A stretch of 64,000 bases of DNA from Pisolithus tinctorius (Eukaryota > Basidiomycota > Agaricomycetes > Boletales > Pisolithaceae), in assembly GCA_024663395.1 (NCBI GenBank), contig JANFAH010000010.1, positions 868,001 to 932,000 of the forward strand. Direction: 5' to 3'. The notes beneath the pieces were generated by a model. It was given only the letters and a program-made list of their open reading frames with translations. It was not told where the DNA came from and did no database searches. A program made the position numbers and the translations under genes. This document shows positions 1-9,958 of this stretch, in pieces; positions within the stretch are counted from its first letter, which is position 1; every line of letters begins with the position of its first letter.

Positions 1-1
1 C

Positions 2-1207
2 AGCCTCAGGACATTTGTCAAAGATTATGTCCAGTCTTGCATGGCCTGTGCTCGGGCTAAGGTTCCCCGCCATCGGCCTTATGGCCTCCTGAAACAACTT
101 CTGGTGCTGGAGAAGCCGTGGAACTCCATCTCTATGGATTTCATCGAGCAGCTTCCGGCCTCAACCAGCTTCACGGCCATCCTCATTGTAGTTGACTGGC
201 TTTCCAAGCAGGCCATATTCATCCCCACCCACGACACTATCACGGCCCCAGAACTCGCCAGGTTGTTCCTACTCCATGTCTTCTCGAAGCACGGAGTACC
301 GGCCCATGTAACCTCAGACCGGGGCTCAGAGTTCGTCTCACACTTCTTCCGGTCACTCGGTAAGGCCTTGGACATGCGCCTACACTTCACTTCGGGCTAC
401 CACCCCGAAGGCGATGGCCAGACCGAGAGGACTAACCAGACCTTGGAACAATACCTCCGAGTGTACTGCAACTACCAGCAGGACAACTGGGCCGACCTAT
501 TACCTCTGGCCAAATTCGCTTACAACAACGCCCCTATCACTACTACCAGTGTTTCACCTTTCTTTGCTAATAAGGGCTATCATCCCAGCATCTCGGTATA
601 CCCAGAGCGTGATCTCACCTCCGCTCAGGCTCGTGACTATGCAGTCGACTTAGACTCACTGCATCAATACCTACGGGAAGAAATGACCTTAGCACAGCAG
701 CACTATCAAGGACTGGCCAATGTCAAATGCATGCTGGCTCTGGACTTCAAGGTTGGTGACCAAGTATATGTCAAAGCCAAATACTTCCGGTCCACTCGGC
801 CTTCCAAGAAGCTCTCAGAGAAGAATCTTGGGCTGTACCTGGTCATAGCTCAGGCCAGTACCCACTCATTCACACTGCGCCTGCTGGACTCAATGCACAC
901 AGTCCACCTGGTCTTCCATGTTTCCCAACTCGAGCCGGCCATCCCTAACACCATCCTGAACCGGACTCAACCACCACCCCCACCAGTCGAGGTCGACAGT
1001 GAACTGGAGTTCAAGGTGGCAGAAATCCTTTACTCTAAGGTCAACCGGCGTTGCCGGTGTCGGCTTCAGTACCTAGTCCGGTGGACCGGCTATGAGGGGA
1101 CCGATGAAGAAACTACTTGGGTACTCACCACTGAACTAGACAATGCCTCTGAACTTGTACAAGATTTCCATGACCGATATCCCAACAAACCCAGCCCATA
1201 CCAATGA
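2..1207 (+). CDS. Pol polyprotein C-terminus: integrase plus chromodomain (5' partial)
   Basis: The open frame runs in from the left edge; the ATG at 41 is internal. Upstream residues end in a Cys-x2-Cys pair (SCMAC), the second half of the integrase HHCC zinc-binding domain. The catalytic triad is visible: Asp in SMDFIEQ, Asp in TSDRGSEF and Glu in GQTERTNQ. The C-terminal third has the GDQVYV motif and HVSQLEPAIP, then a chromodomain with FKVAEIL and YLVRWTGY near residues 320-365 of the visible 400. The chromodomain places it among chromoviruses, which are thought to target integration to modified chromatin. The frame has no internal stop and retains many CpGs, so this copy is younger than those after 43.5 kb. 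Product: integrates the cDNA in the nucleus. Confidence 0.93.
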   Translation, partial: SLRTFVKDYVQSCMACARAKVPRHRPYGLLKQLLVLEKPWNSISMDFIEQLPASTSFTAILIVVDWLSKQAIFIPTHDTITAPELARLFLLHVFSKHGVPAHVTSDRGSEFVSHFFRSLGKALDMRLHFTSGYHPEGDGQTERTNQTLEQYLRVYCNYQQDNWADLLPLAKFAYNNAPITTTSVSPFFANKGYHPSISVYPERDLTSAQARDYAVDLDSLHQYLREEMTLAQQHYQGLANVKCMLALDFKVGDQVYVKAKYFRSTRPSKKLSEKNLGLYLVIAQASTHSFTLRLLDSMHTVHLVFHVSQLEPAIPNTILNRTQPPPPPVEVDSELEFKVAEILYSKVNRRCRCRLQYLVRWTGYEGTDEETTWVLTTELDNASELVQDFHDRYPNKPSPYQ

Positions 1208-1408
1208 GGACCGGTCTCAACTGGCCTCAGTTTTCTGTTCTGTTTTCTCTATCGGTATATAGTTTCCTTTTGATCTCTTACTTACCTTGTTTTTCCCTTC
1301 TTGTTTCTCTTACTTTACTGTATAACATCGGACACCAGATGTCGGACACTGGACACCGGGCACATCACATTCATGGGGAAGGGTGACAAGAGCGCTATGC
1401 TACGAAAA
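1208..1408. other. Gap between convergent pol and antisense gene
   Basis: About 200 bp separate the pol stop codon from the stop codon of the antisense gene. The stretch is T-rich on the plus strand (1230-1325) and holds no ORF I can support. It must contain the 3' ends of two convergent transcripts. Confidence 0.5.
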
Positions 1409-1997
1409 CTACTCGGCCATACTCTCATCCTCCCCTTCGGACTCTTCCTCTTCGCCCTCGCCATGTGTCTTCAACCATTCGGCTTCCTCGCGCAACTCTT
1501 CGGAATTGAGCTCAGATGAGCCCGAGTCCGAAGGGGAGACCGCCATGCTGAAACCGTAGGACTCGTTGAGTAGCAACTCGAGCACGTCGGCTATGTGGCC
1601 TGAATTCTCGACCGTGGTTTCATGAAGTTCGAAGAGGCTGGCCAGGTTGTTGGCAATCAGCCCCGTGGCCTCGATCAGTTGCTCGAGCTTGTTTTCCAAG
1701 CCCGAGTACCTTTCAGCACCGGCCTCCTTCAGCCCACTCCCTCCAGCCTTGGGCTCGTCGATCTCCAACACCTTGACTGCTTTCGACTTCGCCTGCTTCT
1801 TCTGGCTCGGCCCGGGCTCTGGTGTCTTGTCGTCAGCCTTCCGCTTCTTCCCTTTGTCGGCCTTGACTTTGGGACCGGCCTCGGCGTCCTTGCCATCCCC
1901 GGGCCACCGGCATTTACCTTTTGACTGGTTGCATCGCACGCAGGCAATGCACTTCTTGTTGCCATCTACGACAAACTCGCAGACAACTTGAGCACAG
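1409..1997 (-). pseudogene. Antisense zinc-cluster gene of outer element, 3' half
   Basis: This minus-strand frame is the downstream half of a gene whose upstream half is at 12036-12522; the inner retrotransposon separates them. Just inside the break it reads a Cys-rich segment (CAQVVCEF, then KCIACVRCNQSKGKC). Next come a Lys/Pro-rich basic linker (KGKKRKADDK), a helical stretch around LENKLEQLIEATGLIANNLASL and an acidic Glu/Ser tail ending near SEGEDESMAE. The Cys-rich piece plus CTRC from the other half gives C-x2-C-x4-C-x12-C-x2-C-x6-C, which resembles a fungal Zn2Cys6 cluster. The coiled segment suggests dimerisation. I infer a DNA- or RNA-binding accessory protein; function is unproven. 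It runs convergently to pol. Confidence 0.7.
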
Positions 1998-2653
1998 TGT
2001 GAGGAATCCGCATTCCCTGGACGCGTAAGCCCCTATCATTAACCGTTCTGTGACTACTGTTACGTCCGCTCCCCTCTCACGTTCACCATTGTTCACGCGC
2101 TACCTTCCCACGCCCTCGCTCCTTCTCGCACAATGCTATACCCATGGCCACTGTGCTCTGGTTGTTGTTTTTCCTCGGACTCTTTTTTTATCACGGTCTC
2201 TATTCTTTTAGTGCTTGTAGTATACCCTCGGCCTCTGTTTTGGCCTGTCTTCTGAGTATGCACTGTCGCATGGCCTTCCCTTACTGTACCCTGTCTTACT
2301 TAGGTTCCGGGTTTGTCCGGACTATAAAGCCCTGTACTTAGGTACAGAATGATACCTTTTGGCACTCAGAAGGTCACCACAAGTTTCTTTTCCACTTTGT
2401 CTACACTGCACATCTCGCATTCCACCGCGCACGAACTACATATACCACTCGCACCGCTCGCATCGCCAGTACTACTCTGTGGACCACGCCGCGCACGTCA
2501 CGAAACACTACCGCTACAAAGCGCTGGGTCTCACCTTCTAGACTCGACAGTCCAGAATCCCTTGGGACGAGCAATTTGTTCCCTTCATTTTTTTTATTGT
2601 TGTTATCTAAGCCATCTAGCTCGTATTATACAGCTACTTGGACTTTTCCTACA
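1998..2653 (+). repeat. 5' LTR of inner element (656 bp)
   Basis: It starts TGTGAGGAAT and ends CCTACA. It matches 11381-12035 along its length. Most differences between the pair are CG in one copy and TG or CA in the other. It carries TATAAA at 2323-2328, inside an ACTATAAAGCC context followed by the small palindrome TGTACTTAGGTACA. Confidence 0.9.
2323..2328 (+). promoter_or_regulatory. TATA box of inner 5' LTR
   Basis: TATAAA is conserved in both LTR copies (11707-11712 in the 3' LTR) and lies mid-LTR at the expected U3/R border. It would drive the genomic RNA of the inner element. Confidence 0.55.
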
Positions 2654-2666
2654 ACTGGAGCCCACC

Positions 2667-4287
2667 ATGAGGGATTCTGCTGTCGCTTCCAGAAGGTCGC
2701 TCAGGCGCACCGCCGAACGCACCGAACTAGAAAATTTATGCCTGCACTTTCGCAATCTCAGAAGACTCCGACATTTTCTGCCCTGTTTCACCTGTAACAC
2801 CAGATCACGCGCAATTACCCACTGACATTCTGTGGGTACTACCCATGATCACTCCTGATATCTCGGCAGACCAGATATCTGTCACGTCAGATCACCTAGA
2901 TCTCACTGCCCCTGATTTTCCTGGTGGCTTTATCCACTCGACTCCCCAAAGGCCCGAAACCCTGCCATCACCTTTAACACCCGTCACATCATCTGATTCA
3001 TCATCACCGACGCCCTCTTTTTCCCGTCTCTTTGATGCCTCTGAATCTATACCCAGACTCTCAGTTCCATCTGCCACACTGCCGTGACCACTCACTCGGT
3101 TGCAGACCACCCATCAGCCAATTAGTAACCTGCCAATGCTTCCACCAGCTCGCTCGCACACTATACCAACCGCTTCGCACCTGCAACCAATACCCATTCC
3201 ACCCATTACCAATCTGGCACCACCACCTCAGGTTAACCGACCAATGGCTAATCCTCAGTTTCAGATGCCACTCCACAGTACACAAAACTCACCTAAATTT
3301 AGTGGAGATTCTCCTGCACAGCTTCCACAATACCACGAAGACATCGACTTCCTTGGTACTCTCGCTGCTCTTGATGACCGTGGCAAGATCAGAGCTGCAA
3401 TCCACTATGCTGACCTCGAAGAAGCCGAGGTCTGGCAAACACTTCCGGAAGCCGCTCCCGCGGCTGACGACTGGGATGCCTTCGTAGTAGCTGTTAAGGG
3501 TTTGTACCCTGGCTGCAAGGGTGACGACCACTATTGCCGTGCAGACTTGCAGTACCTCGTCGAAGAATATCAGTCCAAACCTATGCAGAACCAGGATGAC
3601 CTTGGAGAATACCAGCGGAAATTCGCTAAGATTTCTGCCCTGCTCATTAAAACTAAAAAGCTTGCAGAAATGGAATGGGATTCCATGTTCCTGAATGGCT
3701 TCCCGAGGGCCATTGCAGATCATATTCGTCATTGACTCTCTATAGTCTGCACCAACCTCCACCCTGATGATCCATACCCGCTCGCAGAAGTCGTCAAAGC
3801 TGCCAAGTTCCTTCTGACAGGATCCGCTCTTTGTAGCGTGGTACCAACAATGGGTACCGCAGCCTCGCCAGCTGCACCTCCCTCGTTGGCTTATATGCTG
3901 CAAGTGCCACCTCCTGGTACTGTTGTTAAACAGGAATACAACTTCCAGATGCAGCCTCCGCCGCAGCAATGCAGACCTGGCTGCGGTTTCTGTGCAGACC
4001 CCAACCACTGGACAAGGATGTGCACACTCGTCGAAGTTTATATCCGCGCAGGTAAAATCACGAGAGGTACAGACAACCGTCTCTATCTTGCGGATGGAAG
4101 CCAAATTCCACATTTCCCTGAATGTAACTCACTGAGAGAGGCTGTTGACTGCGTCATGGCTGACAGAGACCAGGCCAGCGCACGTGCTGCGACTCCTGCC
4201 GCTCCGCGCAAGGCACCACTAACCTCTTCTGCGTTGCTCATCCTGAAATTGACGTGCAGTTGGAAATCCAGCCTTCTGCCTTCTTAG
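2667..4287 (+). pseudogene. Inner element gag (nucleocapsid-type), broken
   Basis: Gag begins at the ATG at 2667, 13 bp after the 5' LTR (MRDSAVASRRSLRR). The frame shifts near 2758 and continues in another frame to 4287. It passes in-frame TGA stops at 3085 and 3733, both explained by CGA to TGA. The capsid-like region has FSGDSPAQLPQY and the segment ending FPRAIADHIRH. A zinc knuckle C-x2-C-x4-H-x4-C (CGFCADPNHWTRMC) is near 3985-4025. The protein would package element RNA in cytoplasmic particles. This copy cannot make full-length Gag. Confidence 0.72.
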
Positions 4288-5493
4288 ACACCATCCAAGA
4301 CACCGATGAACCTGTCGCAGACTTAGCCAACCCTGACTTCCAAGCATATGTCGCTCAAGCTTGGGCTACCTACCAAGCAGATAAAGGTAACAAGGGAGCA
4401 GTCATTCCCTGCAGAAAGAAAGCCCACTTCGATGGAGTTGAAATCACAGCTCGACCCGTGGCACGTCCTGCCAACCCTCCACAAGTCGACCCGTGCACAG
4501 CCACTGTTGAAGAGGAAATCATTTCCCCTGGTGTTCAAAGTTCGCATGCCACTCGCCAGGCATCCGAGCCCTCCACACCTGCACCAACATCTACAGCTAC
4601 GAAACCATATGTTCCTCCAACTAATCCAGCTCCAATGCCCGCACGCAAGGACCCCCGTTCCCACGGCAATTGTTCCGTCACAGACACCATACCCAGCAGC
4701 TCGCAATCAAAACCAGTACCGTTACTCGTTCCCTCTCGAAGATGAAGCCACGCCCAAGTGTATCGTGGAGTGTGTACTCAAAACCAGCGTTGCCATGCCA
4801 GTCAAAGAATTATTTGCAGTAGCCCCAGAGTTTCGCAAACAGTTCAGAGACATCACCATGGCAAAACGCGTCACCACAAACGAGATTGAGGTAGTTCGTA
4901 GCGACGATGAAGAAGGAGTACAAGTGAATGAACTGACTGGCCGCAATCCTCAAAGAACTGTGTGTGAATATGGAGACTGCATTATCCGCGGTGACGACAG
5001 CTCGATCGTAGCTCACCACACTCTGCCGCTCCACTGCATCAAAGCCAAGGTCCCTGGGACCGACATCACCATCAACTGTGTACTAGATTCCGGTTTGGAA
5101 ATTGTCGCCATGCCCAGGCGCGTTTGGGAAAAGATCGGGCTTCCATTGCGCTGCAATCATCTCATGACTATGACGTCTGCTAACATGTCTAAAGACACTA
5201 CTGTAGGTGTACTAGAGAACCTGAAACTCGACTTCAGCGCTGGGCCAGTCATGCTACAGGTTCAAGTAATTGAACATGCCAACTTTGACATGCTCCTCGG
5301 ACGTCCGTTCATTTGCCTTATGAGTGTGGTAACAAACAATTATCCCGACGGCGGACAGCGGATCACTCTCCAAGACCCGAACGACGGCCGCGAGTACACT
5401 TTGCCCATGCACCCATGGCGCGAGGGCTGTCCGTGCTGCAAGTGCGGCAAGCACTGCCATAGCCACCAAAGTATAGTCAAATGGGGTTTTTGA
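4221..5493 (+). pseudogene. Inner element gag-pol junction and aspartic protease
   Basis: After gag the coding signal moves to a second frame (4221 to 4745, from NLFCVAHPEIDVQLEIQ) and back to a third section ending at 5493, implying two frame disruptions near 4220 and 4700. The last section contains a retropepsin-like site, VLDSGLEIVAMPRRVWEKIG, with the DSG triad intact, followed by FDMLLGRPF, the flap/ILG-type motif. A Cys/His-rich tail (CPCCKCGKHCH) precedes the stop. It overlaps the pol ORF start by 13 bp. The protease would cut Gag-Pol. Confidence 0.65.
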
Positions 5494-8400
5494 ATATTGA
5501 TGATCCACCAAACGGTCAGGGAGAGCCTACTAAGACGTCCTGTTTCCTATTTAGCCGCTGTTATCCGTTCCTCAGTCCTACAGTCTTGTCGTTAGCCTTT
5601 ACTTCAATGAACTTCTCTTCGCCTGCGGCACCTGTGCCGCAGAACATACCCACCAGAATACCCTCGCCTGTTTTCGCTTTCCTCTCTTCCACTCAGACAA
5701 TACTAAACCCCTCTGCTATAGCCGCATTCAGCAGCATTTATCAACTAGATCCCGCGGTTCACACCCTTGTTTACAAGCCAGTTGCCAAGAAGGTTCGGAT
5801 GGTACCTGCCCTGATGGCGGAAGAATACCGCATCGTGCGCAGCCTGCCTGACGACCTGCTCGCTGGTCTCCAACCGCTTCCAACCCATCCACCAGACTTC
5901 GCTCTGGGCATCTGCTTCACTGCCGAACGGGCCACAGAACTTGACCTCGATCCTGCAGATTGGCTTTGGCCAGAAGAACTTAAACTCGTAACTTGGCTCG
6001 TTTCGGTCCATGAGCTTGCATTCACTTGGGACATTACAGAGCGCGGACACCTAGATGAACGCTATTTTCCGCCAGTAAAGATTCCTACAATTCCGCACAT
6101 GCCTTGGGTCCAATGCAATATCCCTATCCCGAACACGATACATGCCCAAGTCATAGACATGATTAAAGATCGCATCAAGTCCAGCATGTATGAACCTTCT
6201 ACAGCGGCTTACCACTCCCGCTGGTTCTGCGTAGTAAAGAAAGACGGAAAGTCTCTTCACCTTGTGCATGATTTACAGCCCCTGAATGCAGTGACCATCC
6301 GCGACGCGTCTGTTCCGCCCTTCGTAGAACATCTCGCAGAATCCTTTGCCGGGTACGCGGTATATGCGATGATGGACCTCTACTCCGGGTATGACCAGTG
6401 CACACTCCACATCGATTCCTGCGACCTCACCACCTTCGGTACCCCCCTTGGACCACATCGGCTTACCACTCTGCCACAAGGTCATGCGAATGCGGTACAG
6501 GTATACCAGGGAGATACTGCATTTGTTCTCCAGGATGAGATCCCATGTCATACCATCCCCTTCATAGATGATGTCCCCGTAAAGTCCGAGACCACCCACT
6601 ATCAGTGCGCAGACAGCTCCTATGAGACTATCCCAGAGAATCCTGGGATTTGGAAGTTTATCTGGAATCACTGTATAGTCGTTAACTGTATCCTTCAGCG
6701 TTTGCAGAACGTCGGAGCCACTGTCTCGGCAAAGAAGTTCGTACTAGCCGCTCCATCCGCTGTGATCGTTGGCCACAAGTGCACCTTTGAAGGTCGCATT
6801 CCTGAAGAAAGCAAAGTGCAGAAGATCCGCGACTGGCCCGAGTGCCGCAACCTGACACAGGTCCGTGGTTTCCTCGGTGTCTGCAGAGTGCTATGCATCT
6901 TCATCAAAGATTTCGCCAAGATTGCACGGCCACTAGTCACGCTCACACGGAAAGACGTACCATTCACATGGGATGAACCGCAACGTGCTGCCATGCAACG
7001 ACTCAAGGACGAAATTGTAAAGTCCCCCGCACTCCGAAGGATTGACTATGAGTGCGGTCACGAAGTAATTTTAGCAGTTGACACATTGGTCATCGCGGTT
7101 GGCTACATCCTCTACCAGCTCGGTGAAGACGGCAAACGGTACCCGAGTCGCTTTGGATCCATCACCCTCAATGAAGTGGAAAGCCACTACTCCCAGGCTA
7201 AGCTTGAGTTGTACGGTCTCTTCCGCACGTTGCGCACGGTACGTGTATACATCTTCGGTCTCACTAACTTCACTGTGGAGGTAGATGCAAAGTATATTAA
7301 GGGCATGATAAATAACCCAGATCTCCAGCCTAATGCGATGATCAATCGCTGGATCGCTGGCGTCCTCCTCTTCTCGTTCAAACTCGTCCACGTTCCCACA
7401 GACAAGCATGCCAGCCCTGACGGCTTATCCTGCCATCCGTGGTCGGAGCTCGACCCGCCTGAGGATGACGACCATGAGGATTGGCTAGACTGTTTTTATT
7501 CTTTCTCTACGCAGGTTGTCAATGACCGCCCGCCTCCTATGTCACTTTCCAGTCAAGATCACCATTCCCTACTGCCACCCGCTTACTGTCGGGTGAGCCT
7601 CCCACCGCCTGCATCCTTCTATCTCGCATTCTCTGCAACTGCTGATGCTAATAACCCTTCCAATACCCCAGATGACCCTGCTATTCCACGGTCTGCGAAA
7701 GCTCGGGCACGCGAAGCAAAGATAGAAATGATCCGTGCATTCCTCGCGACCTGCGAGCGACCTCCTGACCTTACTGATGCGCAGTACTCATCCTTCTTTA
7801 ATTCAGCCAGCTGCTTCTTCCTCCTAGATGGTAACTTATGGCATAGGGAACCACACGGATGGCACCAGCTGGTCGTCGATGAATCCAAGTGGTACCGTCT
7901 CATCAAAGAAGCGCATGATGACCTCGGGCACAAAGGTGTCTTCACAGTCCACACACGCCTTCTCCTCTGCTTTTGGTGGCCTCTGCTTGTCGAGGATGTG
8001 AAGTGGTATGTCCGCACTTGTCATGAATGCCAGATCCACCAGATGCAGAAGCTTCATATCCCCCCCACTGTCCCCATGATAGGGGGCCTGTTTCATAAAG
8101 CTCACATTGACACGATGCTGATGCCCAAAGCCAGCAGCTACTGCTACATAGTACAGGCCCGTTGCGTGCTGACTTCATATCCCGAATGGCATATGTTGCA
8201 CATGGAAAATAGTACTGCACTCGCATCCTTCATCTTCGAGGACATTCTATGCCGCTGGGGTCCGCTCACCGAGATTGTCACTGACAATGGTCCTGCGTTT
8301 GTCCAAGCCTTAGATGCCCTAGCTGCGCAATATCATATCTGTCACATCCGTATCTCTCCTTACAACTCTCAGGCTAATGGCATTGTAGAGCACCGCCACT

Positions 8401-8996
8401 ATGATGTTCGCGAGGCTATCATGAAGAGCTGCGAGAATGATGATTGCCACTGGCACACCATTGCGCACTCCGTCTTCTGGGCCAAGCGGGTCACCATTTT
8501 GAAATCCACGGGTCTATCCCCTTATTTCATGGTACATGGTGTCGAACCGCTGTTCCCATTCGACCTTGCCAAGGCTACTTTCCTTTTGCCCCTATCCCAC
8601 GATGATGCGACACTGCTGACTACCACAGAACTGATTGCTTGGTGCGCGCACCAGTTACAGAAGCGTCAGGATGATTTAGATCAGGTCCACAGCAACGTCC
8701 TCCACGCACACTTCCAGTCTATCCAGCAGTTCGAAACCGCCTTTCAGCATCGCATTAAAGACCATAACTTCGCTCCCGGCACCCTCATGCTCATTCGCAA
8801 CTCCCGCGTAGAGAAAGAGCTGAACCAGAAGACAAAGCTGTGGTACACCGGTCCCATGGTCATCCTTCATCGGACCACTGGGGGCTCGTACCTGCTGGCT
8901 GAGTTGGATGGCTCCATCTCCAAACTCCGCTTCGCCGCATTCTGCTTACTTCCCTACCACCCGCGCAACCGTGACTCACATTACTGGGTTGGATGA
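5481..8996 (+). CDS. Inner element Pol: reverse transcriptase, RNase H, integrase
   Basis: A 1171-residue open frame. RT: YHSRWFCVVKKDGK, DLQPLNAVTIRD, MMDLYSGYDQ and catalytic FIDDVPVKS. RNase H: AVDTLVIAVG (Asp), AKLELYGLF (Glu), EVDAKYIKGM (Asp). Integrase zinc domain: HDDLGHKG with CHEC. Integrase core: Asp in HIDTMLMP, Asp in VTDNGPAF and Glu in GIVEHRH. No chromodomain is seen, unlike the outer element, so this is a different gypsy lineage. The C-terminus looks shifted: from about 8970 an overlapping frame reads RVTHITGLDDEELDRLLEEAEDD and stops at 9078, which I take as the ancestral acidic end. Otherwise all catalytic residues remain. Confidence 0.9.
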   Translation: MGFLNIDDPPNGQGEPTKTSCFLFSRCYPFLSPTVLSLAFTSMNFSSPAAPVPQNIPTRIPSPVFAFLSSTQTILNPSAIAAFSSIYQLDPAVHTLVYKPVAKKVRMVPALMAEEYRIVRSLPDDLLAGLQPLPTHPPDFALGICFTAERATELDLDPADWLWPEELKLVTWLVSVHELAFTWDITERGHLDERYFPPVKIPTIPHMPWVQCNIPIPNTIHAQVIDMIKDRIKSSMYEPSTAAYHSRWFCVVKKDGKSLHLVHDLQPLNAVTIRDASVPPFVEHLAESFAGYAVYAMMDLYSGYDQCTLHIDSCDLTTFGTPLGPHRLTTLPQGHANAVQVYQGDTAFVLQDEIPCHTIPFIDDVPVKSETTHYQCADSSYETIPENPGIWKFIWNHCIVVNCILQRLQNVGATVSAKKFVLAAPSAVIVGHKCTFEGRIPEESKVQKIRDWPECRNLTQVRGFLGVCRVLCIFIKDFAKIARPLVTLTRKDVPFTWDEPQRAAMQRLKDEIVKSPALRRIDYECGHEVILAVDTLVIAVGYILYQLGEDGKRYPSRFGSITLNEVESHYSQAKLELYGLFRTLRTVRVYIFGLTNFTVEVDAKYIKGMINNPDLQPNAMINRWIAGVLLFSFKLVHVPTDKHASPDGLSCHPWSELDPPEDDDHEDWLDCFYSFSTQVVNDRPPPMSLSSQDHHSLLPPAYCRVSLPPPASFYLAFSATADANNPSNTPDDPAIPRSAKARAREAKIEMIRAFLATCERPPDLTDAQYSSFFNSASCFFLLDGNLWHREPHGWHQLVVDESKWYRLIKEAHDDLGHKGVFTVHTRLLLCFWWPLLVEDVKWYVRTCHECQIHQMQKLHIPPTVPMIGGLFHKAHIDTMLMPKASSYCYIVQARCVLTSYPEWHMLHMENSTALASFIFEDILCRWGPLTEIVTDNGPAFVQALDALAAQYHICHIRISPYNSQANGIVEHRHYDVREAIMKSCENDDCHWHTIAHSVFWAKRVTILKSTGLSPYFMVHGVEPLFPFDLAKATFLLPLSHDDATLLTTTELIAWCAHQLQKRQDDLDQVHSNVLHAHFQSIQQFETAFQHRIKDHNFAPGTLMLIRNSRVEKELNQKTKLWYTGPMVILHRTTGGSYLLAELDGSISKLRFAAFCLLPYHPRNRDSHYWVG

Positions 8997-9078
8997 TGAG
9001 GAACTAGACCGCCTTCTTGAGGAAGCTGAGGATGACCCCACTGATGATGATGTGGAGGCTTTTTCCACAGACAGCTGA

Positions 9079-9958
9079 CTATCCATCCTTTCCAGTATCC
9101 GCAGTTTGTCCATCACGCTATTCCCCCGTACCCTCTTCTCCCACGATACCCATACCTCTTTCCGTGGCCTCGCCTGCCTCCCTGCGGCTTCTTCTACTAC
9201 ACTCATTCCCCCTCCCATGCTGACTGGGGACAGTCAGCGTTCAAAGTCCCCTGCAGGGGTGACCAGCATACCACTTGATCCACCCAATATCAGACATAGT
9301 TCATTTCCTTTTATCTGTTTTACCCCGGGTTTTGTCCAGAGACCTCTATTCCACCCCAGGTTTCGTCCGGTGATTCTACTGATAGCTAGTCCTCGCTCGA
9401 AAAACATACAAACCGCTTACAAAAAGTCCAAAACTGTCCAGAAAAATAACAAAACACCAAATAAGTATATAGCCAAAACACCATCTCTCCTATCTCTCTT
9501 ACTAGTCTCGCTGATACCGTCCTTGGCCGCTTTACACCACAGATACTTGCAACCACCCTGCACATTTCTTCTTCAAACACGCAGTCAGCGTGCGCCCCTT
9601 GGTCCTTTTTCCTTTCAGTTCGTTCTCTGTTTCCTTACAATTGATACACAAAGACCGTCCCAGCTACCCAATAAACAGTCCCTTCGCTTCCTCTTCAAGA
9701 ATCCATCACATCCTACCATCAAGATCGCTTCACGAGGACTTACCGTTGAGAGAAGTCAAAAGTCGCACGAAGAAGACAAGTCAGGCGGTACCCTGCGCAT
9801 CATATCCTGCTGCAGCCACACTATCCCGCAGGACATCACCAAGCACTTCGAGTCATTCGCAACTTCGCACAGAAGCAAGAAGAGCGGTATATTTAGCACA
9901 GTATGTGCTGACATGCAGTTGGGACAGTACAATGAATCTGAACTAACTACAAACATTC
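9079..9958 (+). other. Noncoding stretch between pol and antisense gene
   Basis: No supported gene. At 9219-9256 lies a near copy of the sequence that precedes the 3' LTR (compare CTGACTGGGGACAGTCAGC with CTGACCAGGGATGGTCAGC at 11343), followed by GGTGACCAGCATACC and, at about 9465, a TATA-like AAGTATATAGCC. It may be the remnant of another LTR. Confidence 0.4.

Noticed and set aside
1622..1991. Plus-strand ORFs over the zinc-cluster gene
   Set aside because: Mirror frames of the minus-strand gene; Leu/Pro-rich products without conserved blocks.
3289..4113. 274-residue minus-strand ORF in the inner element
   Set aside because: Lies exactly opposite gag, with composition of a shadow frame and no motifs.
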